Below, piece by piece: positions 46,563 to 55,337 of a stretch of 64,000 bases of DNA. The notes under the pieces were generated by a model. It worked only from the letters and a program-made list of their open reading frames with translations, had not been told where the DNA came from and made no database searches. The first letter of the stretch is position 1, and the number at the start of each line of letters is the position of its first letter. The DNA lies in contig NZ_CP071870.1 of the NCBI RefSeq assembly GCF_017569205.1, forward strand, positions 1,302,001 through 1,366,000, in the 5' to 3' direction. The translations under genes and the position numbers were made by a program. Source of the DNA: Propioniciclava sp. MC1595. GTDB taxonomy: Bacteria > Actinomycetota > Actinomycetes > Propionibacteriales > Propionibacteriaceae.

Positions 46563-46620
46563 CTGTGGACAACCGAACCGCCCGCGGACACGGTTGTCCA
46601 CAGCGGTCGGAACCGGGTGC
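46563..46620 (+). promoter_or_regulatory. Inverted DnaA-box pair and GGAACCGGGTGC element before comEA
   Basis: CTGTGGACAACCG (46563-46575) and its exact reverse complement (46591-46603) are 15 nt apart. Each arm holds a perfect TTGTCCACA nonamer, in opposite orientations. GGAACCGGGTGC (46609-46620) follows, 33 nt before the comEA ATG. It lies between the divergent EEP gene and comEA. Confidence 0.7.
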
Positions 46621-46653
46621 TCGGATGGCCCCGGGATCGCCCAAGATCCGGGC

Positions 46654-47490
46654 ATGCGCCCGTCCCGAGCCCGTCCCGTCCAGGGCGACGTGGTGCGCGC
46701 CCGGCTGGACGCGCTGGTCGCCGAGCTCGGTGCGGCCCGCGAGGCGGTCCCCGGGGACGACGTGCTCGCGCCCGACCCGCCGCCGGTTGTTGACGTGGGG
46801 GCCGAGGAGGCGGGTGTCGACCCGGCGCCGCGCCGGGAACTCCCGCGGGCGGGGGTCGCCGCGGCCCTCCGTTCGGCCTGGGTCTTCGGCCGGGCCCACG
46901 CGGCCGTCATCGGCGTGATCGGGCTGGTCGCCCTCGTGGGCGCGGTCTGGGCGATCAGCCAGGCGCGCACGGTCCCGATCGCCGTGGCGGCCCCCACCCC
47001 TGTCGCGCCCGTCCTGGCGACCCCGTCGCCCACGCCGACCCCCGTGCCGCTGCGCGTGCACGTGCTGGGCGAGGTCGCCTCGCCGGGCGTGGTGCGCCTG
47101 CCTCAGGGTTCCCGGGTCGAGGACGCGATCGCGGCTGCGGGCGGCCTCACGCCCGAGGCGCGCCCCGGCGAGCTCAACCTCGCCGCACCAGTCGTCGACG
47201 GGGGCCAGGTGGTGATCGGTGACGGCCGCAACCCGGGCGGAGAGATGCGCGCGGGCGCGGCACCGGGAGCCGGGGGCGGCGCTGGTGGCGGTGGCTCGGG
47301 GAAGCTCGACCTCAACACGGCAACCGCCGACCAGCTCGACGGCCTGCCGGGCGTCGGGCCCGTGACGGCGTCGGCCATCCTGGCCTGGCGTGAGCAGCAC
47401 GAGCGGTTCTCCCGGGTGGAGGAGCTGCTCGAGATCGAGGGGATCGGGACGAAGACCTTCCAGCGGCTCGAGCCGCTGGTGACGGTGTGA
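46654..47490 (+). CDS. comEA: ComEA family competence DNA-binding protein
   Basis: 278 aa DNA receptor of natural transformation. One membrane helix (VIGVIGLVALVGAVWAIS, ~86-103) follows a cytoplasmic N-terminus; outside come a Pro/Thr linker, an SLBB domain (VHVLGEVASPGVVRLPQGSRVEDAI), a Gly-rich spacer and the helix-hairpin-helix DNA-binding end (LDLNTATADQLDGLPGVGPVTA ... FSRVEELLEIEGIG). The ATG at 46654 has no Shine-Dalgarno; CAAGAT lies 6 nt upstream as a possible weak -10. comEC overlaps the stop. Confidence 0.92.
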   Translation: MRPSRARPVQGDVVRARLDALVAELGAAREAVPGDDVLAPDPPPVVDVGAEEAGVDPAPRRELPRAGVAAALRSAWVFGRAHAAVIGVIGLVALVGAVWAISQARTVPIAVAAPTPVAPVLATPSPTPTPVPLRVHVLGEVASPGVVRLPQGSRVEDAIAAAGGLTPEARPGELNLAAPVVDGGQVVIGDGRNPGGEMRAGAAPGAGGGAGGGGSGKLDLNTATADQLDGLPGVGPVTASAILAWREQHERFSRVEELLEIEGIGTKTFQRLEPLVTV

Positions 47491-49832
47491 CCGTGGCGTC
47501 GCACGAAGAGGACCAGGGCGGGGCCGGTGGCGACCGGGGCGCCACGCAGGTGCTCGTCCTGGGGGTGGTGGCGTGGGCGGCCATGGGGTTGGCGACCTCG
47601 GGGGACCAGCGGGTGCTGGCCCTGACCGCCCTGCTCACCGCGGGGGTAGGACTGCTCGCGTGGCGGCGCTGCGACTGGTTCCTCGCCGCCGTCGTCGGTC
47701 TGGCTGCCGTGTGCGTGGTGACCGGGGGCGCCCGGGCCGCGGCGCAGGCGGCCGACCCGCTGACCGGCCTCGTGGCCGACGGGGCGAGCGCCGTGGTCGA
47801 CGTCCGGGTCTCGGGAAACGGGCGCCTGTGGGCGCCGTCCGGGACCCGGCCCGGCCTGTGGCGCGGCTCCGCCCAGCTGGTGCACGTCGAGGCCCGCGAC
47901 GGGGTGTGGCGCAGCGGCGCGTCCGTGCAGGTGCGGGCGACCGGCGACCTGGCCGCGGCGTGGGCGGGTGTCCCGATGGGGACCACCGTGCGGGCGGCGG
48001 TCCGGCTGGGTCCGGCGGAACCGGGCAGCGGGCTGGCCGCCGAACTGCGCGCCACCGACCGGCCGGAGGAGGTCGCCCCGCCCGACCCCGTCGCGGCCGC
48101 CGTCGGGGCGCTGCGGCGCGGCCTGGTGGTGGCGTGCGCGGGCCTGTGGCCGGAGCCGAGGGCGCTGGTCCCGGCCTTGGTCGTGGGTGACGTCACGGGC
48201 ATGACCACCGAGATGCGCGACCGGTTCGTCGTCACCGGCCTCACCCACCTGACCGCCGTCAGCGGGGCGAACCTGACGCTCCTGCTCGGGTTCCTGCGCG
48301 CGCTGGCGGTCGGCTGCGGCCTGCGCGGGCGGTGGCTGAACGGAGTGCTGGTCGCGGGCGTGGCCGGGTTCGTCGTTCTCTGCCTGGGTGAACCCAGCGT
48401 GCTGCGGGCCGCTGCGATGGGCCTGGTCGGGCTCGCGGCGCTGGGCCGGGCGGGCCGAGGGCGCCAGGGCCTGCGGTTCCTGGGCGTGGCCATGGTCGCC
48501 GTGGTGCTGGCCGAGCCCGCCATGGCGCGCTCGCTCGGGTTCGCCCTCTCCGTGCTGGCCACGTTCGGGCTGCTGCGCTGGGCCGGCGCGTGGACCGCCC
48601 TGCTGGCACGCTGGATGCCGCGCTGGTGCGCCGAGGCGCTCGCGGTGCCCCTGGCCGCGCAGGTGGCGACCGAACCGGTCGTGGTGTACCTCTCGGGGCA
48701 GGTCAGCGTGGTCTCGGTGCTCGCGAACCTGGTGGCCGGGCCGATGGTCGGGCCCGCGACCGTGCTCGGGTTGGCCGCCACGCTGCTCGGCCCCCTCCCG
48801 CTGCCGCTCGCCCTCGCACCCGCCTGGGGCGCCGGGTGGTTCGCCCAGGGCATCGCGTGGACCGCGCGCCTCGGCGAGGCACTCCCCGGCGCCGCAGTGC
48901 CGTGGCCGGTGACCCCGGCGTCGCTGGCCGTGGTGGTCCTCGGGTGCGTGGTGCTGGTGCTGCTCGCGCCCCGGGTCCTGGTGCGCCCCTGGCTGGCCCT
49001 CGGGATCGCCGCGGTGGTGGTCGTGGCCCTGGCCCGGACGCCCACCCCACCGGGATGGCCGCCCCGCGCCTGGGCGGTGGCCTCCTGCGACGTGGGGCAG
49101 GGCGACGCGACCCTCGTCGCGGTCGCGCCCGGGCAGGCGGTCCTCGTCGACACCGGGCCCGACCCGGGCCTCCTGCGGCGCTGCCTCGACCAGCTGGGCG
49201 TCACCCACGTCCCGCTCCTGCTGCTCACGCACCTGCACGCCGACCACGTGGGGGGCATCCCCGCCCTGGCCGACCGGGGTGTGGCGGTCGTCGCGACGTC
49301 CCCCGGCGCAGCGCCGGCTGCGCAGGCGGGGTTGGCCGTCGCCCTGCCGGAGGCCCGGCTGGGACCGGCCGCCGCGGGCTCGGCCTGGGCGATCGGCGCC
49401 GCCCGCGTCGAGGTGCTCGCGGCACCGGGCCTGGCCCGGGACCTGGTCGCCGGCGAGGGCGAGTCGTCGGCCGAGAACGACGCGTCGTTGCTGCTGCGCG
49501 CCGACGTTGGGGGAGTCAGCATCCTGCTGGCCGGGGACGCGGAGGAGGGGGCCCAGGGGCGTCACGTCGCGCTGGGGGATGTGCTGGACGTGGACGTCCT
49601 GCTCGTCCCGCACCACGGGAGCGGCCGGCATGCGCCGGGGTTCATCGCCGCGGCGCGTCCGGAGGTGGCGCTGGTGAGCGTGGGGGAGGGCAACGACTAC
49701 GGCCACCCGGCGGCCCGGACGCTCCGCTCGGTGGAGGTCACCGGTGCGGCCGTGTTCCGGACAGACCAGCGGGGCGCGGTGGCGGTGGCGCGGTCCCCGG
49801 ACGGAGGCCTGGTGGTGACGACCCAGCGGTAG
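47487..49832 (+). CDS. comEC: ComEC/Rec2 family DNA uptake channel
   Basis: 781 aa. N-terminal helices and DUF4131-like region, the competence domain (LVVGDVTGMTTEMRDRF, LTHLTAVSGANLTLLLG) with many helices, and a C-terminal metallo-beta-lactamase-like domain with SCDVGQGDATLV, LLTHLHADHVGG (near 580), LLAGDAEEGAQ and LLVPHHGS. It passes single-stranded DNA across the membrane; the lactamase-like domain may degrade the other strand. GTG 47487 overlaps comEA by 4 bp. holA, often next to comEC in actinomycetes, is 5.6 kb away here, with the sugar locus between. Confidence 0.93.
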   Translation: MTVASHEEDQGGAGGDRGATQVLVLGVVAWAAMGLATSGDQRVLALTALLTAGVGLLAWRRCDWFLAAVVGLAAVCVVTGGARAAAQAADPLTGLVADGASAVVDVRVSGNGRLWAPSGTRPGLWRGSAQLVHVEARDGVWRSGASVQVRATGDLAAAWAGVPMGTTVRAAVRLGPAEPGSGLAAELRATDRPEEVAPPDPVAAAVGALRRGLVVACAGLWPEPRALVPALVVGDVTGMTTEMRDRFVVTGLTHLTAVSGANLTLLLGFLRALAVGCGLRGRWLNGVLVAGVAGFVVLCLGEPSVLRAAAMGLVGLAALGRAGRGRQGLRFLGVAMVAVVLAEPAMARSLGFALSVLATFGLLRWAGAWTALLARWMPRWCAEALAVPLAAQVATEPVVVYLSGQVSVVSVLANLVAGPMVGPATVLGLAATLLGPLPLPLALAPAWGAGWFAQGIAWTARLGEALPGAAVPWPVTPASLAVVVLGCVVLVLLAPRVLVRPWLALGIAAVVVVALARTPTPPGWPPRAWAVASCDVGQGDATLVAVAPGQAVLVDTGPDPGLLRRCLDQLGVTHVPLLLLTHLHADHVGGIPALADRGVAVVATSPGAAPAAQAGLAVALPEARLGPAAAGSAWAIGAARVEVLAAPGLARDLVAGEGESSAENDASLLLRADVGGVSILLAGDAEEGAQGRHVALGDVLDVDVLLVPHHGSGRHAPGFIAAARPEVALVSVGEGNDYGHPAARTLRSVEVTGAAVFRTDQRGAVAVARSPDGGLVVTTQR

Positions 49833-49848
49833 GGCCCGGGGAGGTGGC

Positions 49849-50337
49849 TCAGCCCCGCTCGGCCCAGAACAGCCGGGAGGGGACCACCTCGAGCTCGGAC
49901 CAGGCGCCGGAGAACTCGATGCCGGCCGCCATGGCGGTGGGGTAGTGGTGCAGCGCCGCCGCCGCGGCGCGGGGGTCGGGGTCGGGCCCGGCCAGCGCAT
50001 CCACCAGCGCGGGGACGCCCGGGGCGTGGGCGACCACGGCGGCCGCCGCGACGCCCTCGTCGAGGGTGCCCAACTCGCGGAGCAGGCCGACCGTGCCCGC
50101 GTGGTAGAGGTCCTCGACCAGGCGCACCTCGGCGTCCAGGCCCATGCCGTGGGCGGTCTGGGCGGCCCGGTCGGCGGTCGAGGCGAGCACGACCTGGATG
50201 CCGGCGTCGGCCAGCAGTTCGCCGAGGTGGCGGGCCTGCTCGTGCCCCTCGGGCGTGAGCTCCCGCCCGTGGTCGCCGCGCACGCCGCGCCCCATGAACT
50301 CGGCCTCGCCGTGGCGGATCAGGTAGACGCGCTTCAT
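49849..50337 (-). CDS. SixA-type phosphohistidine phosphatase
   Basis: 162 aa, short histidine-phosphatase fold. MKRVYLIRHGEAEF holds the catalytic His, LTPEGHEQARHLGELL and VVLASTADRAAQTA are typical of SixA, and VVAHAPGVPALV has the second His. SixA proteins remove phosphate from phosphohistidine on other proteins; the target is unknown. TAGGGT (50345-50350, minus strand) lies 7 nt before ATG 50337. Confidence 0.83.
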   Translation of the reverse strand: MKRVYLIRHGEAEFMGRGVRGDHGRELTPEGHEQARHLGELLADAGIQVVLASTADRAAQTAHGMGLDAEVRLVEDLYHAGTVGLLRELGTLDEGVAAAAVVAHAPGVPALVDALAGPDPDPRAAAAALHHYPTAMAAGIEFSGAWSELEVVPSRLFWAERG

Positions 50338-50351
50338 GCGCCCCACCCTAA

Positions 50352-51221
50352 TCAGAGATGCGGCTCGATGTACCGGCCGTGGCGCTCCACCAAGGTCGCG
50401 AGGGTCTGCTCGCCGGGCGTCGCCCAGATCTCCTCGTTGAAGATCTCGACCTCGATGTCGCCGGTGTACCCGGCCTCGGACACCCAGCGGGTGATGGTGG
50501 CGAAGTCGACGTACCCGTCGCCCACGTGCCCGCGCGAGTTCAGCGCGACGGGGGCCAGCGGCAGGATCCAGTCGCAGACCTGGTAGGACGCGATGCGCCC
50601 CTCCGCTCCGGCACGGCGGACCATGTCGCCGAGCTGGGGGTCCCACCACACGTGGTAGGTGTCCACCACCACGCCCACGTCGTGGGCGTCGAAGGACGCC
50701 GCGATGTCGAGGCACTGCCCGAGGGTGCTGAGCACGGCCCTGTCGGCCGCGAACAGCGGGTGCAGGGGCTCCAGAACAAGGCGGACGTCCTGCTCGCCCG
50801 CGAACCCCACGAGGTCGCCCAGCCGGTCGATGACCCGCTGCCGGGCCGCGACCAGGTCGCGGTCCCCGTCGGGGATGGCCGGTTGCTCGGGGCCCGGCGC
50901 GGCGGGAAGCCCGCCGACGACCATGATGAGCTCCCGCGTGCCCAGGGTGGCCGCCTCGACGATCGCGGCGCGGTTGTCGGCCAGCGCGGCCTCGATCCCA
51001 TCCGCCGTCGTGGCCGTCAGGAAGCCCCCACGGCACAGCGAGGAGACGCGCAGGCCCCGCTCGGCGACCATGCGGGCGGCGTTGTCGAGGCCCGCCTCGG
51101 CGACGCGGTCGCGCCACAGCCCGACCGCCCCGATGCCGGCGGCCACGGCGCCGTCGAGGGCCTCGGCCAGGGTCCAGTGCTTCGTGGTCGCCGTGTTCAG
51201 CGACAACCGGTGCGTGCTCAC
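50352..51221 (-). CDS. Sugar phosphate isomerase/epimerase (xylose isomerase-like TIM barrel)
   Basis: 289 aa, AP_endonuc_2/IolE-IolI fold. Metal-ligand segments: VRLVLEPLHPLF (Glu), VVVDTYHVWWDP (Asp/His), NSRGHVGDGYVDF (His/Asp) and YTGDIEVEIFNEE (Glu). GTG 51221 overlaps the stop of the upstream oxidoreductase in GTGA, so the two are a translational unit under the LacI-type operator at 52411-52424. Probably epimerises the oxidised sugar or polyol made by its partner. Confidence 0.85.
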   Translation of the reverse strand: MSTHRLSLNTATTKHWTLAEALDGAVAAGIGAVGLWRDRVAEAGLDNAARMVAERGLRVSSLCRGGFLTATTADGIEAALADNRAAIVEAATLGTRELIMVVGGLPAAPGPEQPAIPDGDRDLVAARQRVIDRLGDLVGFAGEQDVRLVLEPLHPLFAADRAVLSTLGQCLDIAASFDAHDVGVVVDTYHVWWDPQLGDMVRRAGAEGRIASYQVCDWILPLAPVALNSRGHVGDGYVDFATITRWVSEAGYTGDIEVEIFNEEIWATPGEQTLATLVERHGRYIEPHL

Positions 51222-52378
51222 GCCTGCAGGTCCTCGATCGCGATGCGGCGACCCTCGGCCGAGCTCTTCAGGCCCAGCTCCGCGAGCTGGACGCCGCGGG
51301 CTGCGGACATCAGGTCGAAGCGGTGCGGGCGGTCGTTCACGACGTCGGCCAGGAACTCCTCCCACTGCGCGCGGAATCCGTTGGGGAGCTCGGCGTTGGC
51401 CGGGACGTCCATCCACTGGTCGCGGAACTTCTCGGTGGTGGGCAGGTCGGGGTTCCACACGGGCTTGGGCGTGTGGCCGCGCTGCTGGGCGCGGCAGTTG
51501 AACAGGCCCGCGACGGCGGAGCCGTGGGTGCCGTCGACCTGGAACTCCACGAGCTCGTCGCGGAAGACGCGGACGGCCCAGGAGCTGTTGATCTGGCCGA
51601 TGACCGGGTCGCCGTCGGGCGTCCGGAGCTCGAAGATCCCGTAGGCGGCGTCGTCGGCGGTGGCGTCGTAGGCCCGGCCCTGCTCGTCCCACCGGGTGGG
51701 GATGTGGGTGACGGCCTTGGCGGTGACGGCCTCGACCCGACCGATGATGCCCTCCATGACGTAGTTCCAGTGGCAGAACATGTCGATGGTCATGCCGCCG
51801 CCGTCCTCCTTGCGGTAGTTCCAGCTGGGGCGCTGCGCGGGCTGGTGGTCGCCCTCGAAGACCCAGTAGCCGAACTCGCCGCGCAGGGACAGGATGCGGC
51901 CGAAGAAGCCCTCCTCGACCAGGCGACGGAGCTTGACCAGGCCCGGGAGGTAGAGCTTGTCGTGGACGACGCCGGCGTTGACCCCGGCCCGGGCGCGCAC
52001 GCGCTCCAGCTCGACTGCCTCCTCCAGCGTCTCCGCGGTCGGCTTCTCGGTGAAGATGTGCTTGCCCGCCTCCATGGCCTTGGTGAGGGCGGCGCGGCGC
52101 AGGTTGGTCAGCTGGGCGTCGAAGTAGATGTCCACGCCGTCGTCGGCCAGGACCTTGTCCAGGTCGGTCTCCCAGCGCTCCACCCCGTGCCGCTCGGCGA
52201 TCTCGGCCACGGCGTCCGGACGGCGGCCCACCAGGATCGGCTCGACCTCGATGCGCGTGCCGTCGGGCAGCTCGAGGCCCTCCTCACGCAGCGGCAGGAT
52301 CGAACGCACCAGGTGCTGGCGGTAACCCATGCGGCCGGTGATGCCGTTCATGGCGATGGTGAGCTTCTTGGTTCCCAT
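51218..52378 (-). CDS. Gfo/Idh/MocA family oxidoreductase
   Basis: 386 aa NAD(P)-dependent dehydrogenase of sugars or inositol. Rossmann start TIAMNGITGRMGYRQHLVRSI, EKPTAETLEEAVELER (the EKP motif), VHDKLYLPGLVKLRRLVEEGFFG, and the C-terminal domain with YRKEDGGGMTIDMFCHW. ATG 52378 follows AGGAGAGG. Its promoter (TTGACG 52452-52457, 18 nt, TACTTT 52428-52433, minus strand) is followed at once by a LacI-type operator. Confidence 0.87.
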   Translation of the reverse strand: MGTKKLTIAMNGITGRMGYRQHLVRSILPLREEGLELPDGTRIEVEPILVGRRPDAVAEIAERHGVERWETDLDKVLADDGVDIYFDAQLTNLRRAALTKAMEAGKHIFTEKPTAETLEEAVELERVRARAGVNAGVVHDKLYLPGLVKLRRLVEEGFFGRILSLRGEFGYWVFEGDHQPAQRPSWNYRKEDGGGMTIDMFCHWNYVMEGIIGRVEAVTAKAVTHIPTRWDEQGRAYDATADDAAYGIFELRTPDGDPVIGQINSSWAVRVFRDELVEFQVDGTHGSAVAGLFNCRAQQRGHTPKPVWNPDLPTTEKFRDQWMDVPANAELPNGFRAQWEEFLADVVNDRPHRFDLMSAARGVQLAELGLKSSAEGRRIAIEDLQA

Positions 52379-52410
52379 GGGAGGTCCTCTCCTGACAGGC
52401 ATCAACGGTG

Positions 52411-52424
52411 GGAATGCGCTTTCC
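52411..52424. promoter_or_regulatory. LacI-family operator 1 (oxidoreductase-isomerase operon)
   Basis: GGAATGCGCTTTCC: GGAA and TTCC arms about a GCGC centre, the LacI-family form. It sits just after the -10 of the operon, where a bound repressor would block RNA polymerase. It differs at one position from the core of operator 4 (55341-55354). Confidence 0.75.
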
Positions 52425-52471
52425 ATGAAAGTACACACCGGGCCGTTCCCCCGTCAAGGGGTCGCGCACCC

Positions 52472-53512
52472 TCAGGTGCGCGGAGGGGTGGAGTCCCGGA
52501 CGACCGGCGTGACCGACACGACCTGGCTGCCCGTCCCGTCCCCGGGGCCGTTGAGGGCCAGGTCGAGGGCGAGCGTGGCGAGCTGGTCGGTGGGGACCCG
52601 CACGGTGGTCAGGCCCGGTTGGACGTCGCGCAACGACGTGATGTCGCCGAAGCCGGTGAGGCCGGCGTCCTCGGGGATGCGCACGCCGGAGCGGCGGGCC
52701 TCGTGGAGGGCGCCCAGCGCCATCACGTCGCTCGTGGCCACCACGACGTCGAAGTCGAGCCCGCTCTCCAGCGCCAGGCGCATCGCGACCTCGCCGCCGC
52801 CGCGCGTGAGGTCCGACGAGATCTGGTTCGACTCGTCGACCTCCACGCCGAGCTCGGCCATGCGGTCGACGAACGCCGAACTGCGGGCAGCGGCGGTGGA
52901 GTGCCGCACCGGCCCGACGAGCACGAGCGGTCGGCGGTAGCCCAGGGTGAAAAGGTGCTCGGCGAGCTGCGCGGACCCCTTGGCGTTCTCCACGATGACG
53001 CCGTCCATGCCGGGCAGCTCCATGCCGATCGTGACCAGGCGGCCCCCGCGGTTGATGTAGCGGCTGGCCGCGGCGCCCAGGGTGTCGGCCAGGTCGTCGT
53101 CCTTCCAGCGTGCGCCCACGAGGATGATCGCCCGCACGCGCATCGAGTCCAGTGACGAGACCACGTCGCTGAGCGCGTCGATGTTGTTGCCGGTTGTTGC
53201 CAGGGTCATGAACAGGCGACCCTCGCGGGCCGCCGTGGCCATCCCGTCGGCGATCGCGGCGAAGTAGGGGTCGGTCAGGTCGTGGACCACGACGCCGATG
53301 GTCTGGGTCGCGCCCCGCGCCATCGCCTGGGCGTTGGCGTCGGGCGCGTAACCCAGTTCCCGCGCCGCCTCGCGCACGCGGTCGGCCAGGTCCTCGCCGA
53401 CCGTGCGGGTGGAGGAGCCGTTGATCGCCCGGGACGCGGTGGCCAGCGACACCCCCGCGTGGCGTGCGACGTCGCTGAGGGTGGGGGAGCTGCCGCGCTG
53501 CCTCCGTGCCAT
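52472..53512 (-). CDS. LacI family transcriptional regulator
   Basis: 346 aa. Helix-turn-helix TLSDVARHAGVSLATASRAING at 10-32 (hinge and recognition helix of the LacI type), then a periplasmic-binding-like effector domain with GVVVHDLTDPYFAAIADGM and FDVVVATSDVMALGALHEARRSG. ATG 53512 has AGGAGG 5 nt upstream. Four matching operators (52411, 53542, 53687, 55338) lie around it, one before its own gene, so self-control is likely. The effector is probably a sugar. Confidence 0.92.
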   Translation of the reverse strand: MARRQRGSSPTLSDVARHAGVSLATASRAINGSSTRTVGEDLADRVREAARELGYAPDANAQAMARGATQTIGVVVHDLTDPYFAAIADGMATAAREGRLFMTLATTGNNIDALSDVVSSLDSMRVRAIILVGARWKDDDLADTLGAAASRYINRGGRLVTIGMELPGMDGVIVENAKGSAQLAEHLFTLGYRRPLVLVGPVRHSTAAARSSAFVDRMAELGVEVDESNQISSDLTRGGGEVAMRLALESGLDFDVVVATSDVMALGALHEARRSGVRIPEDAGLTGFGDITSLRDVQPGLTTVRVPTDQLATLALDLALNGPGDGTGSQVVSVTPVVRDSTPPRT

Positions 53513-53541
53513 GGTCGCCTCCTGGTGGACGTGCTGGACAA

Positions 53542-53554
53542 GGAAACGCTTACC
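53542..53554. promoter_or_regulatory. LacI-family operator 2 (before lacI-type gene)
   Basis: GGAAACGCTTACC, 30 bp upstream of the regulator's ATG. Read on the other strand it matches operator 3 at 12 of 14 positions. Confidence 0.65.
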
Positions 53555-53653
53555 ACGGATGGACGCCGGAGGACAGGGGGCGCGACGACTGCGGGACGGG
53601 GGGCGGGCGGGAATCTCCCGCGAGCCTTCCAGTTGCCAGTCTCAGAAAACTCC

Positions 53654-53734
53654 TTGACGACCGTGCAGACCGGAGTTACTGTTTCCGGTAAGCGCTTCCC
53701 AGCGAAGAAGCTGGATGCACTACCAAGCAGGAGC
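53654..53734 (+). promoter_or_regulatory. Orphan promoter with LacI operator and ribosome-binding-like AGGAG, no gene behind it
   Basis: TTGACG (53654-53659), 17-nt spacer, TACTGT (53677-53682), then operator 3 GGTAAGCGCTTCCC (53687-53700) at the start point, a ~30-nt leader and GCAGGAGC (53727-53734). No open reading frame with coding character follows on the plus strand; the sequence is the antisense of the truncated oxidoreductase gene. Layout matches a divergent sugar operon whose genes are missing. Confidence 0.65.
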
Positions 53735-55311
53735 AGGTCGGCGTCCAGCACCCAGACGTGCTCGTCGGGCCGCGACCAGTCCAGCGTGCGGGTCTCGAGG
53801 AGCTCCACGGGGTCGATGGGGTGCTCGAGGGGTTCGACGATCGGGCCGGCCCAGACGAGCTCCTGCGCCAGGTGCCCGGGGGAGCGCTCGAGCCAGCGGT
53901 GGTGGGTGATCGCACCCTGGTCGCCGAGCCACGTGTACCCGCGGCCGCGGACGTACGTGCGCCCGCCCCAGAAGTTCACGCCGTTGACGTCCTGCATGGT
54001 GAAGGACAGGCCGCAGTGCCAGTCGTGGTCGGCTGGGTGGCTCTCGCTCACCCGGACGCCGGCCGGCGTCCGCACCCGGTGCAGGTAGGGGCGGGGGCTG
54101 GAGGTGGGGATGATGTCGGTGCCGTCGACGTACTCGGCGAGCGTGGCCCCGTCGAGCGCCAGCGTCGCGAGCGGGGTACAGGGGCGCCAGACCCGAGTGG
54201 CCTCGGGGTCGCCCCACGGCGCGCCGGCGGCGAGGAACCCCCGCTGGGTGCGCAGGGCCTCGTCCAGCCAGTGCTCGATGCCATCGACGACGGGGTGCGC
54301 CGCGTCGTCCTCGCCGACCCAGGCGACGTGCGCGGGGTCGAGGGCGACGGGGGCGGTCCGGTCCTGGGTCGCCTCGAGCACGCACGTGAACCCGACGGTC
54401 TCCTCCAGGGGGACGAGCAGGGGGGTGCCGTCGGTGAGGTGGTCGACGAGGTTCTCGAGGAGGTCCGTGCGCCCGAAGGTCTCGCGGGTCGTCTCCCCGT
54501 CCACGGTCAGGATGAGCTCGTCGGTGGTGTAGGAGAACTCCGCCGTTCCGCGGGTGCCCACCAGGGAGACGGTGGGGTCGACCTGCTCGGTGGCGCACAG
54601 CGTGAGGGCGGCGCAGATCGGGGGACCCTCCGCCAGGTCGATCCGGACGAAGGAGGTGTCGTCGGCCTCGATCGCGTGGGCGTGGTACATCTCGGTGGTC
54701 ACGGACACGAGGTCGTCGATGCCGGTTGCCCCGGCGATGGCCAGCGCGGTGGCGATCGCGTGCGCGAGGGGGTTGGTGACCACGCCGTCGGCCACCCGTT
54801 GGCCGCCGACGGTGCGCTTGCCGGCCCAGGCGGCCCGGCCGTAGTAGGCGCGGTCGCGGACCCAGGCGCCCCGGGCGTTGATGCCGGTGACCTCGCCGAG
54901 GGTGCCGTCGGTGAGCAGGGCGCGCATGCGCGGGACGCCGGCGGACCCGAGGCTCTGGAACCCGACCTGCAGCGCCCTCCCGGTCTCCTTGACGGTGCGC
55001 AGCAGCCGCCAGAACTCGGGCAGGGACGGGACGGGGGGCTTCTCCAGCATCACGTGGGCACCGGCGGCCATGGCCGCCGTCGACAGCGCCGCGTGGGTGC
55101 CGATCGGGGTGGCGATGCTCACGATGTCGACGTCGTGCCGACCCAACAGGGCGTCGAGGCCGTCGTACCAGGGCAGGTCCCGGTCCTCGGGCGGGCCGCC
55201 CGGGTCGGCGGTGGCCACGAGGTCGATCCTGCCGAGGCCTGCGAGGCGGTCGATCCGCTGGAGGTGGATGCGGCCGAAGCCGCGGACGCCGACCTGTGCG
55301 ACGGTGGTCAT
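53735..55311 (-). pseudogene. Gfo/Idh/MocA oxidoreductase fused to PmoA-like (DUF6807) domain, 3' truncated
   Basis: ATG 55311 with GGGGAGG upstream. Residues ~1-330: Rossmann start AQVGVRGFGRIHLQRIDRL, EKPPVPSLPEFWRLL, and a MocA C-terminal domain. From ~400: TPAGVRVSESHPADHDWHCGLSFTMQDVNGVNFWGG in pieces, typical of the PmoA-like DUF6807 domain. That domain normally continues well past the WVLDADLL strand, but here homology stops near 53735 and the frame runs on without a stop through the lacI promoter and part of lacI (to 53275). The 3' part of the gene is therefore missing. Operator 4 and a TAAGGT -10 precede the start. Confidence 0.65.
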
Positions 55312-55337
55312 CGGGATGGTCCTCCCCGGGGAATCGG

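Noticed and set aside
43587-46603. Replication origin
   Set aside because: DnaA-box-like nonamers are present, but only four, without an AT-rich unwinding region, dnaA, dnaN or rpmH.
43629-46620. GGAACC as an ECF sigma -35
   Set aside because: No matching -10 at 15-18 nt is shared by the two sites, so I treat the element as an undefined regulatory site.
53275-53734. Continuation of the fusion oxidoreductase frame through the lacI promoter into lacI
   Set aside because: Residues after ~525 have no homology and would overlap lacI by over 200 bp on the same strand; better explained as run-on after a deletion.
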